Positions 13,001 through 21,182 of a stretch of DNA of 64,000 nt are shown piece by piece. Below the pieces are notes generated by a model. The model was not told the origin of the DNA. It was given only the letters and a program-made list of their open reading frames with translations, and ran no database searches. A program made the position numbers and the translations under genes. Positions within the stretch are counted from its first letter, which is position 1. Each line of letters starts with the position of its first letter. Source of the DNA: Liolophura sinensis (taxonomy: Eukaryota > Mollusca > Polyplacophora > Chitonida > Chitonidae); contig NC_088306.1 of the NCBI RefSeq assembly GCF_032854445.1, positions 17,765,764-17,829,763 of the forward strand, read 5' to 3'.

Positions 13001-13419
13001 CAGCTTTAGACGAAACTGACTGCAATATGGCGCCATTAGTTATTAGGCCTATATGTACCACAAAAACAATGCGCCTTTTTGCCACCTTAATTTGTTCCGC
13101 AAAACCAGCATTAACAGACGAGGTTCCCGACATGCTTCTGACAAATTTTATGGTTTCACATCTTTTTTATCTCTCACCAGGTGGCTTTAAAGTGGAAATG
13201 ATGAGGGAATCAAACATGGATCGAACCATTCTGTGTCGCTACGATCCTATGGAGCCCGGAAATTACATCATCAACGTAAAGTGGTCCGGCGAGCACGTGA
13301 CCGGAAGTCCCTTCGACGTTCGAATATTTGATTCGCTGGAGGCTCGTCAGCGGTACATGAAAGAAAAAGGCGTGATAACTAACGGCGATGGACAAGGGTT
13401 ATGGCAAGAGGATATATAG
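356..13419 (+). CDS. Filamin-type Ig-repeat protein, C-terminal part (10 exons)
   Basis: Exons are 356-499, 1625-1750, 2885-3031, 3623-3727, 4205-4390, 6554-6658, 9587-9763, 10201-10350, 12506-12673 and 13181-13419 (stop TAG). Joined, they encode 514 codons and continue upstream of the window. The product shows about five filamin repeats, recognised by recurring SPF-x-V-x-V, YTxDVxW, G-x-HVxGSPF and VxGPG motifs. Filamins cross-link actin and scaffold membrane receptors in the cytoplasm. Every internal intron is phase 1 and every internal exon is a multiple of three, which supports the model. The last repeat ends in SPFDVRIF and is followed by about 28 hydrophilic residues ending QGLWQEDI. 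No second hinge was recognised before it. It may be a classical filamin or a jitterbug-like relative; the sequence seen does not decide this. The intron after exon 8 holds a large array copied from its own donor site. Confidence 0.85.
914..1081. mobile_element. MITE-like palindromic element
   Basis: Inverted ends of about 41 bases: 914-954 (GGATACTGAATCGATTCTGA) pairs with 1041-1081 (ending TCGATTCTGTATCC), with mismatches. No coding capacity; it lies in a filamin intron. Confidence 0.6.
1625..1750 (+). CDS. Filamin exon 2 of window
   Basis: The acceptor is CTTCTTCACAG and the donor GAG|gtatgt. It encodes the second half of the same repeat, including [19 protein letters not shown] and HVR. 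The phase-1 join to the next exon restores the ESPF motif. Confidence 0.85.
2130..2211 (+). mobile_element. SINE tail fragment
   Basis: Plus-orientation 3' part (ATATTCTTGAGTACAACGTA, then AAATAAATAA). It abuts a full-length copy in the opposite orientation. Confidence 0.7.
2212..2481 (-). mobile_element. Full-length tRNA-derived SINE
   Basis: The most complete copy: T-rich tail complement, GTTTTACGCCGTACTCAAGA, the central CCGGGC block, and a tRNA-like head (CTGAGCCACGGAGGCCCC on plus). Confidence 0.85.
2885..3031 (+). CDS. Filamin exon 3 of window
   Basis: The exon starts after TCAACAG and encodes [14 protein letters not shown] at the start of a repeat. An acidic stretch ([11 protein letters not shown]) follows, then [11 protein letters not shown]. 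The donor CCAG|gttcgt is weaker than most. An earlier GCAG|gtccag is possible but would lose the GPG motif. Confidence 0.75.
3228..3325 (+). mobile_element. SINE 3' fragment
   Basis: Starts CCGGTTTCCTCCCACCATAA and ends in the ATTT repeat. It forms a second tail-to-tail pair with the next copy. Confidence 0.75.
3345..3497 (-). mobile_element. SINE 3' fragment, inverted
   Basis: Begins TTTGGTGTTTTACGCCGTAC and extends to CCCACTTACGGCCC. An (ATTT)n stretch at 3316-3352 joins it to the preceding copy. Confidence 0.75.
3623..3727 (+). CDS. Filamin exon 4 of window
   Basis: Acceptor TTTCCCAG, donor AAAG|gtaaag. It encodes [19 protein letters not shown] and AVFIPEEK, the central strands of a filamin repeat. 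Confidence 0.8.
4205..4390 (+). CDS. Filamin exon 5 of window
   Basis: Acceptor TTAATTCAG, donor CCCAG|gtatga. It encodes [18 protein letters not shown], which ends one repeat, then TKVAVRGPG and the start of the next repeat. The [11 protein letters not shown] motif is a strong filamin signature. Confidence 0.88.
4530..4860. mobile_element. Degenerate SINE pieces of other families
   Basis: CCAAAGGTCGGTGGTTTA at 4551 recurs at 16136. GTTTAACGTCGTACTTAACA with CATATGACGA recurs near 5105. These look like old, overlapping SINE insertions. Confidence 0.45.
5096..5462 (-). mobile_element. tRNA-derived SINE, second family
   Basis: The 5395-5460 end, read on minus, gives GCGCGTCCGCCTCG and GGGATCAAACTCG, like a tRNA A/B-box head. 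The body includes GACACCAAGTCAACCAGTC. Confidence 0.55.
5560..6345 (+). repeat. 47-bp tandem array, about 17 copies
   Basis: The period is 47 (GATAGAAACAGTG recurs at that spacing). Each unit contains TTATCACAGGTAAAT, a consensus-like splice donor. It lies in the filamin intron between exons 5 and 6. Units differ by a few bases. Confidence 0.92.
6554..6658 (+). CDS. Filamin exon 6 of window
   Basis: Acceptor CATTTCAG, donor CCCTG|gtaagt. It encodes [19 protein letters not shown] and [11 protein letters not shown], the middle of a filamin repeat. The intron before it holds a 47-bp tandem array. Confidence 0.8.
6953..7079. repeat. (TA)n microsatellite, interrupted
   Basis: Near-pure TA for over 100 bases, interrupted at 6970-6986 by TTTACCGTGATCTCAGG. 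The 'YIYIYI' frames here are artefacts. Confidence 0.97.
7452..8512 (+). repeat. 41-bp tandem array with 246-bp higher-order unit
   Basis: About 25 units containing CTGAGATCACGGTAATTAAT and ACAAGAAGTACAATAG. A block near 7801 recurs at 8047, exactly 246 bases (six units) later. It lies in the filamin intron before exon 7. Confidence 0.92.
8631..8855 (+). mobile_element. SINE, near full length
   Basis: The head (CTGGTTAGCACGCCAGCG) and B-box-like GAGTTCAAGTCC are present. The central part is shortened. The tail ends AATCAATCAATC. Confidence 0.8.
9361..9497 (+). mobile_element. SINE 3' fragment
   Basis: Runs from GGGTGGTCGTGGGTTTACCC through GTGCGGCGTAAAACACCAAT to (AAAT)n, 90 bases before a filamin exon. 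Confidence 0.8.
9587..9763 (+). CDS. Filamin exon 7 of window
   Basis: Acceptor TTTTTTTCAG, donor GCCAG|gtgcgt. It encodes [20 protein letters not shown] and [13 protein letters not shown], the end of one repeat and the start of the next. Confidence 0.88.
10201..10350 (+). CDS. Filamin exon 8 of window
   Basis: Acceptor GTTGATGCAG, donor GTGCCTG|gtaagtg. It encodes the repeat half ending [12 protein letters not shown]. Its last 17 bases plus the donor are the template of the ~44-bp array that fills the next intron. Skipping the true donor and reading on meets TAA within six codons. Confidence 0.85.
10368..12115 (+). repeat. ~44-bp array copied from the filamin exon 8 donor
   Basis: About 34 units. 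Each contains CAAGGAGCACGTGCCTG, the last 17 bases of exon 10201-10350 (with one T/C change), followed by GTAAGTGTAAAACTTGAC. The first and last units are degraded. The minus-strand frames with [14 protein letters not shown] are by-products. Confidence 0.93.
12506..12673 (+). CDS. Filamin exon 9 of window
   Basis: Acceptor GTTGTTGTTGTAG, donor AAAG|gtaaga. It encodes [20 protein letters not shown] and AVKVKGPKG. After the phase-1 join the motif KEHVPGSPF is continuous, as expected for filamin. Confidence 0.88.
13181..13419 (+). CDS. Filamin terminal exon
   Basis: Acceptor CTCTCACCAG, stop TAG at 13417-13419. It encodes [27 protein letters not shown] and [18 protein letters not shown], then a short charged tail. 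Confidence 0.9.
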
Positions 13420-15050
13420 GACGGGGGAATGTTATTCCTTTAACATATGTGCCGTTCGAAACGGCATGCGAGAATATTCTACACAGATCGCACGTACGTA
13501 TCGTATACAACCGACTTGATCGAGAGCGATATTCTTGATTCTTACAACAGGTGCGAGACAAACGGAAAGACCTCCACAAACATTTGTTGTGAATTTATTA
13601 AGTTATACATATACTTGTAAGATGAATATAGTTAGAGATATAGAAATATCAACATGTATAAAACCATGCATTAACTATAACGATATGTTTATTGAGGCAA
13701 GATACACACGTGAGCATGACATCACGTGGCGCACACATCATATGTAGGCACAGCATCGTACGCGGAACTTTGTATATATAACGCATGTACGAGAACCAAA
13801 ACTGTACTGTGTAAATATGGCACATCTCGACCTTCAAGCGAGGTGTACCCAAGGGTAGCGTGCGAACCACATCCATTTTGCGATTTAATCCATTTTAATC
13901 GGACTGACATAAAAATAGAATTAGACAGTATTGAGCATCGCATCAGTGGCGTAATGTTTCCTATAAATATTGATATATCAAGTCTCACAAGAGTGTTGAG
14001 TTCGTTATATATTGTACAAAGCAGAATATATGTATGACATAGTGAACCAAAGACATTTAACTGGAGATTTCGCTTTTGGTGCATTTTTAGTTACTATGAC
14101 ATTGTAGATGATGTTGAGGATATCGATGTTGTTGATAAAAATGTTGTTTTAAAGTAATGATGATGATAAGGTGAACAATGAGGATGATGATAATTGTGAT
14201 AAAAAAATAATAATGCTGGCACTGACGATGGATGCGTTAACAGTGGTGACCAAAGCGATGATGCTTACTGCAGTCAATATGTTTTTAAGGATGATATCGA
14301 CAGTAATGATGTCGAGGTTGCCATATGCGACGTTCGTAGCGATGTTGACATTAGTAATGTTGATGGCGATGAGACGAATAATGAAAATCAAAGATAATGC
14401 TAATTGTGTGTTGATTGTTGATGACAATGATGATGGGGTACACAAGCTATTTATATGTCTAGCTATTTATATTCAGGCCGTGCTAAAGACAAGAGTGAAA
14501 TAAAACCACATCTAAACCTTTAAAAACTGGTAATATCCAACTATCCAACACTGTTTTAACTTATCAGTATATATTTTCAAAGTGACTTTGATTTTGTCAA
14601 TTCTTTCGTATGTACATAATATATTCTGACCTTCATATGTAAGTCAGACTGTCACACTAAGATATGCTGTTAACGTATGAAAACATAAATACAACATAAA
14701 TATCACACAAAACTCATAATTCTTAAAAGACAGAGAATAACATATTTGCCGAGTCTCAACACAGGATAGGTGTACCCTAATAGAACATAATTGCTCACGA
14801 GATGTAAGCACTATCAAGTGAACAAAGTGTACGTTAGTATGAAAGACCTGTAGATAATTGCGTGAAGTTGAGACTTCCCAGTTTGTGACAGAGTTATGTC
14901 CCCTGTTTCTATGCTTTACCAGTGTCATGGATATTGCTCTTCGTGCAAATCTTACAAATCTATATTTACTCAACTTATCAAGCATGTAAATTGAACGTTA
15001 TACTTGTACACTTTGCTTGATGGGAATAAAGACTTTTTAGTCCACTGATT
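13420..15050 (+). other. Probable filamin 3' UTR
   Basis: No coding similarity is seen. The stretch is A+T rich and contains GATGAT-rich DNA at about 14100-14450. Poly(A) signals follow at 14499 and 15025. The scattered reading frames here match nothing recognised. Confidence 0.5.
15025..15030 (+). terminator. AATAAA poly(A) signal of filamin gene
   Basis: AATAAA is followed within 40 bases by T/GT-rich DNA (GTTTCTGTGTTTTG), the usual arrangement of a cleavage site. A weaker alternative AATAAA lies at 14499-14504. Confidence 0.55.
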
Positions 15051-15733
15051 AAGTTTCTGTGTTTTGTTCAAGGTTATTAGAATTAATTTATTAAACACGC
15101 GTTTATACGCCGCGATTTTTGGTAACGATTCGTCAAATGTGGCAAGTCAAATAAAAACAGAACAAAATGCAGTTTCACCCAGTTTCGAGCTTTTGTCTAA
15201 AATACAACACGTTGTACAGCCTTAGCGGGACTTGAACCTTACCAAGTTAACGATAGCAGATTATAGTTTCATCCCTATTGTATTTAATACTGCACGTCCG
15301 AGGAAAGCACTCTCAAGTACTTTTCATCGAAATTGATTAAGTTAGAGGTCTAATGCTTCCACCTTTCCGTGTAGATAATCTATTACAAGCTATGCTCCAT
15401 TTGTTAGCTTGCTTCGAGCTGTATACGAATTCTTGAGTGCGGTGATCAAATAAATGATTAAATCGTTGTAGCAGGCAGCTCCGGTATTTATAGCACTACC
15501 CCACTAGAACGTCATACCTAAGACACTAACGACGATACCCCGTACAGACATTAGGTCGTGCAATACTTGATATATCCCCTTATGATTAGCACTAAATCAG
15601 GGGATTAAGTCGCAGTCTTGCGAAGTAAACGTACTTGAATGAAGGTATGGAGCTGAATGTGTCATAGTGAGTATAAGGCCCGCGAGTCTAAAGCACGAAG
15701 AACAAAGAGTGTGAGTTCAATCCCAGTCTAGGA

Positions 15734-15988
15734 TTTTTTTTTTTATTTATTTAATTGTACTCAAGAATATTTTATTAATACGCCGTCAGGTAGTATTATG
15801 GTGGGAGGAAACCGGGTAGAGCCCGTGGGCAACCCATAACCATCCGCAGGTTGCTGGAGACCTTCCCACGTACAACCGCAGAGGAAGCGGACGTGAGCTG
15901 GATATGAACCCACAGCGATCGCATTGGTGAGAGGCTGCTGCGCCACTCTACTGTACTAGCACACTACCCACTAGGCCACAGAGGCTCC
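15734..15988 (-). mobile_element. SINE, full length, diverged
   Basis: Reads GGTGGGAGGAAACCGGGTAG in the centre and ends CACTAGGCCACAGAGGCTCC at the tRNA-like head. Confidence 0.8.
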
Positions 15989-16956
15989 CACCAGATTTCG
16001 GACAGGGAATTTGTAGATTGCCCTCTTTGTCTTTGTGGTGTTGCTTATTACGATTCTCCGTCTCTGCAGTCCGAAGTCGGTTGAAAATTACGCTCTGTGC
16101 GCCAAATTGGTTGGAAAGCCCGTTAGTAAATTACCAAAGGTCGGTGGTTTATTTTCGGACACACTGTCGCCCACAGTGGGAATGGGTGTATTCTTCCGTT
16201 AACAGATTGTTTCACGAAATGGGTTCAAGACGTTCCATGGCCAGACCGGGAAGCTATCTCTCGCTCCGTTGTTCAGCTGTGACAAGAATAAAGGTAAAGT
16301 CAGTCCTGATATGTAGTGGAAAATTTTCATTTGATAAGCTGATCAATGAAACTTCGGATAAGAAAATTAATAAAAACAAAATATGTCTTAGTCCACATTG
16401 GAATGAATTGACTGTAAAGCGTCCAATCCGAGAGATAAAAATGTGTCTGATTAAAGCATGGGAGCTACGTACGATGATTGTTGCCTCCTTTGTTTATGTA
16501 ACCAGTCTTACAGTTCTTTCATCTTTAACATATGATCTTTTATTCCTTCAGAAATATTCATTGTTACAATTTCGATGTTTTTGCAAGCGTTACTCTTGTC
16601 AAGGACAATTGTTACAACGTGGATTTTTCGAACACGTGCTAACGCCTTGAGTAACACTTTCTGACGCCATAGCCCTGTAGATTCGTACAGTTATATTTAT
16701 GTGCATTTATGTATTATTTCTCCACATTTGTTCTCAACTATATTTTGTTTATGCTGAACATTACAGGACATTTAAAATAACCCTTATCACATAGAGAACG
16801 ATATACATATATACGACGATTAATTAATTAAGATATACCTGATAAAGTGCCAATATAATAGCTTGGACTATTGAGTACATGTCGTTCCATTCTCATATAC
16901 AGATGTAAATTAGAAAGTACAGGGTTCCTGATATATTCATGTAAGGTACCCTACTA

Positions 16957-17078
16957 GGGCCGGTTTCATGAAGTTCACTTAGCTAAGTTTGCCCTTAACG
17001 ACCATGACGACATGTGTTGTAAAGATCTAAAGTGAACTTGGCTACTTACGACTAGGTGTGCTTCATAAAAACGGCCTC
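16957..17078. mobile_element. Palindromic element, short
   Basis: GGGCCGGTTTCATGAAG at the left end pairs with CTTCATAAAAACGGCCTC at the right end. AGTTCACTT/AGTGAACTT are also inverted inside. Confidence 0.55.
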
Positions 17079-17448
17079 AGGTTCATGGTTCGTACCACTC
17101 GGCTTACCTAAACTCGTGTAACTGAAGATAAACAATCAATTTTGAATGATGATTATTAACAGAAATTTCCAAAACAATTAAGAGGGATACGTAAGGCTCG
17201 CGTTGGGACGTGTTGTGGTCTGTATAGACACAATACACGTATATATGTAATAAACTGGAAATGTTTTACATGCGTGCTTCAGCCTAAAACACTGCCTTAC
17301 AAGATAATAAGGAAGTATTGGAAAGGGTGTAGATGTTGGAACAGAATTAGAGTCAAGCAAAAATTTAAATTCAATTCAAATATCACAAAAATGGATACTC
17401 CTAATATGAATGATTGATTCCAGCCTGGCTTAAGAGTGGAAAAAAATT

Positions 17449-17602
17449 TATTTATTTATTTATTTATTTATTTGATTGGTGTTTTACGCCGTACTCAAGA
17501 ATATTTCACTTATACCACGGCGGCCAGCATTATAGTGGGTGGAAACCGGGCAGAGCCCGGGGGAAACCCACGACCATCCGCAGGTTGCTGGGGACCTTCC
17601 CA
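17449..17602 (-). mobile_element. SINE 3' fragment
   Basis: Starts in (TTTA)n, then TGGTGTTTTACGCCGTACTC; ends at GACCTTCCCACT. Confidence 0.8.
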
Positions 17603-17889
17603 CTGAGTGGAAAAAAGTCCTTAATTCAATTACTGCACCTCAAGTATAATTTTCACCCTGGAAGACCAATCAACAGCTAGTATATATGCAGTGGGTCATC
17701 GGGGAAATCCGGTGACAATTTTATCACGCCAAAAATAGGGTATCAAGAAAAAGTTAAACAATTAAGAGTGATCTATGGCCTAATGAATAACACGTTGTAT
17801 GCTAACGATGATCTCAGGCCACTAGTAATTTTCCATAAGCTGCAATGTTAACGTCATTTTAATCAAAAGTTCTTGAGTATGGTGTTAGC

Positions 17890-17942
17890 AGCAATCAATC
17901 AATCAATCAATCAATCAGTCAGTCAGTCAGTCAGTCAGTCAC
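17890..17942. repeat. (TCAA)n/(TCAG)n microsatellite
   Basis: Pure tetranucleotide runs, TCAA then TCAG, probably a remnant SINE tail (GGTGTTAGCAGCAATC precedes it). Confidence 0.8.
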
Positions 17943-18593
17943 AGACCTGTTGTTTTAACTATCACACAGTGCACATCTTGGTACCATTTTTTTACCAGTT
18001 TTATTATATTAGGCTCGGTTAACCTTCACAATCTGCTAATCATGGGACCTTAAGCGTTTAGTCTGCTGTCACCTTTCACAGATTGGCTAGGCTAATGAAT
18101 ACATCTCACGGCCGGCTTTTCAAAGGTGTTTTACTTTAATCATTATCAAAGAGTAAACGTATAGCAACTTTTCTCACACACAAACTAGTTTAATCGTCTC
18201 AGAGAACACTGTTTGGTATTGGTTTCCCACAGGCAGGAGGATATCAGTTTGGGACTGGTTTCCAGCAGGCAGGCAGAAAACCAAGCTTGACACTGGAGGC
18301 AATGAAAGAGGAGTAAGAACGACAAAGGACCAGTGTTGAGCATTTGTGGCAATATTTCCATACTGTAGGAAAGAAACATGTTTAGGAAAGTTTAAACCAG
18401 TAAAGATCGCTATATCCTGTAATCAGTGAGGTCGAGAGATACAGTACAACTCCGGCTGAGCTGACCGTAGCTTTTTTTTTTGGGGGGGGGGGGATGTGTT
18501 GCTGACCACCGGAAGTTGTGTGGTTTTCTTACGGTATCCTTAACCCTCTAACCTTAAATCTTAATAAATGACTGATGCATAGCCACAAGCTTC

Positions 18594-18605
18594 TGCGCAT
18601 GCGCA
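18594..18605. promoter_or_regulatory. NRF1-type motif
   Basis: TGCGCATGCGCA is a perfect match to the NRF1 palindrome known from animal promoters. A second, weaker core (GCGCATGCGC) lies at 20470. Both are upstream of the phosphatase transmembrane exon. Chance occurrence is possible. Confidence 0.25.
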
Positions 18606-18716
18606 TTTCAAAAGTGCACCTAATAACCATGGACTACAACATCTCCAAAAACAAGGATTTCCTTTCATAAAACTGTTCGTGGCAACTAAATAGAAACGAA
18701 TAAATAGGTGAAATAA

Positions 18717-18931
18717 ATTGGTGTTTTACGACGTACTTGGGGAATATTTCACTTATACGACAGCGTCCAGCATTATGGTGGGAGGAAAACCGGGCAGAAC
18801 CTGGGGGAAAACCCACAATCATCCGCAGGCTGGTGGCAGACGTTGCCACGTTTGGTCGGTGTACATTGGTGAGACGCACCTGGGTCATTGCGCAGTGCTG
18901 GCACGCTAACCACCTCGGCCACCGAGGCCCC
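18717..18931 (-). mobile_element. SINE, near full length
   Basis: Starts TTGGTGTTTTACGACGTAC and ends CTCGGCCACCGAGGCCCC. The B-box segment is partly deleted. Confidence 0.8.
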
Positions 18932-19184
18932 AATATGTGGAATAATACCGCACATAAGTAACCCTTTCGTCTTGGGGTCTTCCCACCTCCAAGTTAAAAA
19001 CTACCGTCCAAAATCTGCTCAAAATCTTTTTGGGATTTTCAGATGACATTCACGTATCACGTGTTCACGTATTTCTCTGGCTCATTGGAATATATCATCA
19101 ATCTTACTGCCGCCGATCGGCTTTTCATCGAATCTATCTCTTTCTGGTTATGCAACAACTTAAGTCCGGAACATTTTGGTGACT

Positions 19185-19345
19185 GTCGTACTCCTTCCAG
19201 AAATCTGACGCTTGAAGTTGCTATGTTACACGTGGTAAAGTTCACCAGTTACTGGTCAGAGGTCAGTTTAATCCGGGCACGACGGTTTGCTTTACCCATA
19301 AAACTGACCGCCCTGATATAAATGAAATATATAAATGACATAAAA
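19185..19345 (+). mobile_element. SINE of a second family
   Basis: CACCAGTTACTGGTCAGAGG and TTTACCCATAAAACTGACCG mark a distinct family whose pieces recur at 4551 and 16136. Confidence 0.5.
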
Positions 19346-19427
19346 TAAAGTACATAAGTAAAACTTAAGCGTCCGTAAACAAGATAAAGTTATTTATTTA
19401 TTTATTTACTTATCTATCTACTATATA

Positions 19428-19490
19428 AGTGTTTACGCCGTACATAAGAATATTTCACTTAACAGACGGCGGCCAGCATTATGTGGGAGG
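19428..19490 (-). mobile_element. SINE tail fragment
   Basis: TTTACGCCGTACATAAGAAT to CCAGCATTATGTGGGAGG only. Confidence 0.7.
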
Positions 19491-20094
19491 ATGAAATTAG
19501 AATGCAATTAAATGGAATGAAAATACATAGAATGGAATTCAAATAAAAACACAATTTTGGACAGAGTTGATTGTTATTACCACACGTACACATGTTGCCT
19601 TGATAGTTACAGTCAACTTAGCCTGCAAATTGTTTTGGGGAAGAGGACACACAAGGCTAAGGAGGTAGGACAGACTGCTTTGTCATTTTCATAATTACAC
19701 TTTTTTGGGGTATGGCACATTTGGAGTTCTAATCACGGCTTGTAACTGCGTAAATGTGTATAATCGGTACCCACATGTTTTCTTTTTCTTTTTTTCTGTG
19801 TAAACATATAACGTTTATTTTAGGACGGTGTCAAGTCTTTCCTTGTAGGACACAGTGCCGTCATATGTATCGTGCTGCGTCAATGTGATACCATTCCGGA
19901 CACGCCAAACAATGCCGTCATACTTAACGTACTGCGCACGTTTCAGACTTGTTTTAGTCTTAGTCTCACCACTGGTGTCCTAACTATTAAATCAGCGTCC
20001 ATCAATAAAATTGATTCACTTGTTGGTTAGAATCGTGTTGTGCTTAAGATAAAGAGAATGTGCGTGTATGAATAATTAATATTTATTTCATTTA

Positions 20095-20310
20095 TTTTTT
20101 GAATGGTGTTTTACGCCTTACACAAGAATATTTCACTTATTCGACGGCAGTGTTATGGTCGGAGGACCGAGCCGAGCACGGGGAAGGCCCATGGTCATCT
20201 GCAGTTTGCTGGCAGACCTTCCCACGTACGGCCAGAGAGGAAGCCATTTGCACTTGAACTCATAGCGGCCGCTTTGGTGAGTGGCTTTTGGGTCATTGCG
20301 CCGCGCTGGT
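20095..20310 (-). mobile_element. SINE, near full length
   Basis: GTGTTTTACGCCTTACACAA to the B-box region GCGGCCGCTTTGGTGAGTGG; several short deletions. Confidence 0.75.
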
Positions 20311-21085
20311 GGAAACAAAGGTTGAGACAGAGCTTTTGCTCGTTCTGGCATCACTTCATGGCGTGAGCCCAGTGACCGTCACATTGACCCCACTGACCAG
20401 GGTGTTGTTCAAAATTTCTGTATAAAATTTGCTATAGGTGGCAGTGATGTAAAGTAAACGCAGAGAGCGGCGCATGCGCTGTTAAGGAGTATAGTCTACG
20501 TGCTCCCGGCTTCATACCAGTTGCTTTCTCACACAGTACAGACATATTATAACTTAGTATCGTTCTTCCAAACAATTCGACCTATTATCTAGCTAAAAAT
20601 ATCATTTAAATACATTTACTAAACGCCATAAAAATAATTCCACACAAATTACAAGCTATATTCTTCCTGTACAGACCGACAGGATTTGAAACCGCAATGT
20701 TGTGATTCCTAGCAATGGGTAATTACAAAACCAATTTTTCGCAATAAATGAGGAAGTTAGAATCTGATAAACTGTGCAGCGTTACATACACTCGTTGTAC
20801 ATACATGTCGGATCGCTTAAAATGAATGATCTGTGTGGTGAATTTTCCTCCAATTTCACCTTGGGTAAGTCGAATTGTTTCAACATTTCTATGCTTTAAA
20901 ATGAAACAACTTAGAGCGCATTTTTCATACGGTGCCATGTTAATTCCAGATTTAACATGGTCGATTTCCAAACTGTCTTCATCGTAATGGCGGATTGTAA
21001 AACTGATACCCCCTGCAAGTTTTCAGGCCGCGGGAGACCATGGCTTCAGTATCATGTAATTGACATGATCCCCTTTTTGTTCCAG

Positions 21086-21182
21086 AATGCGTGAGGCCTT
21101 TATGCTGGGGTCCACCGTGGGGAGTAGTGGCAGCGTTGCTGGTGCCGCTTAGTCTCGTCGTCATTGTAATATTTCTTCTTAG
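21086..21182 (+). CDS. Phosphatase exon: transmembrane segment
   Basis: Acceptor TTTTTGTTCCAG, donor CTTAG|gtcagt (phase 2). It encodes CVRPLCWGPPWG followed by a 19-residue hydrophobic helix. No in-frame ATG is available, so an upstream exon must exist. Confidence 0.8.

Larger units (their letters stand above)
15051..21085. other. Intergenic or upstream phosphatase DNA, no gene recognised
   Basis: The region holds five SINE copies, one palindromic element and simple repeats. It should contain phosphatase exons upstream of the transmembrane exon if that gene is not interrupted, but no signal peptide, fibronectin or Ig domain was recognised. A 210-codon frame at 16018-16650 overlaps SINE-like sequence and looks non-coding. 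Confidence 0.4.

Noticed and set aside
16018-16650. 210-codon plus-strand frame, the second longest single-exon frame after the receptor among non-repeat frames
   Set aside because: It starts at TTG, overlaps a SINE-like piece (CCAAAGGTCGGTGGTTTA), and shows no domain or signal peptide.
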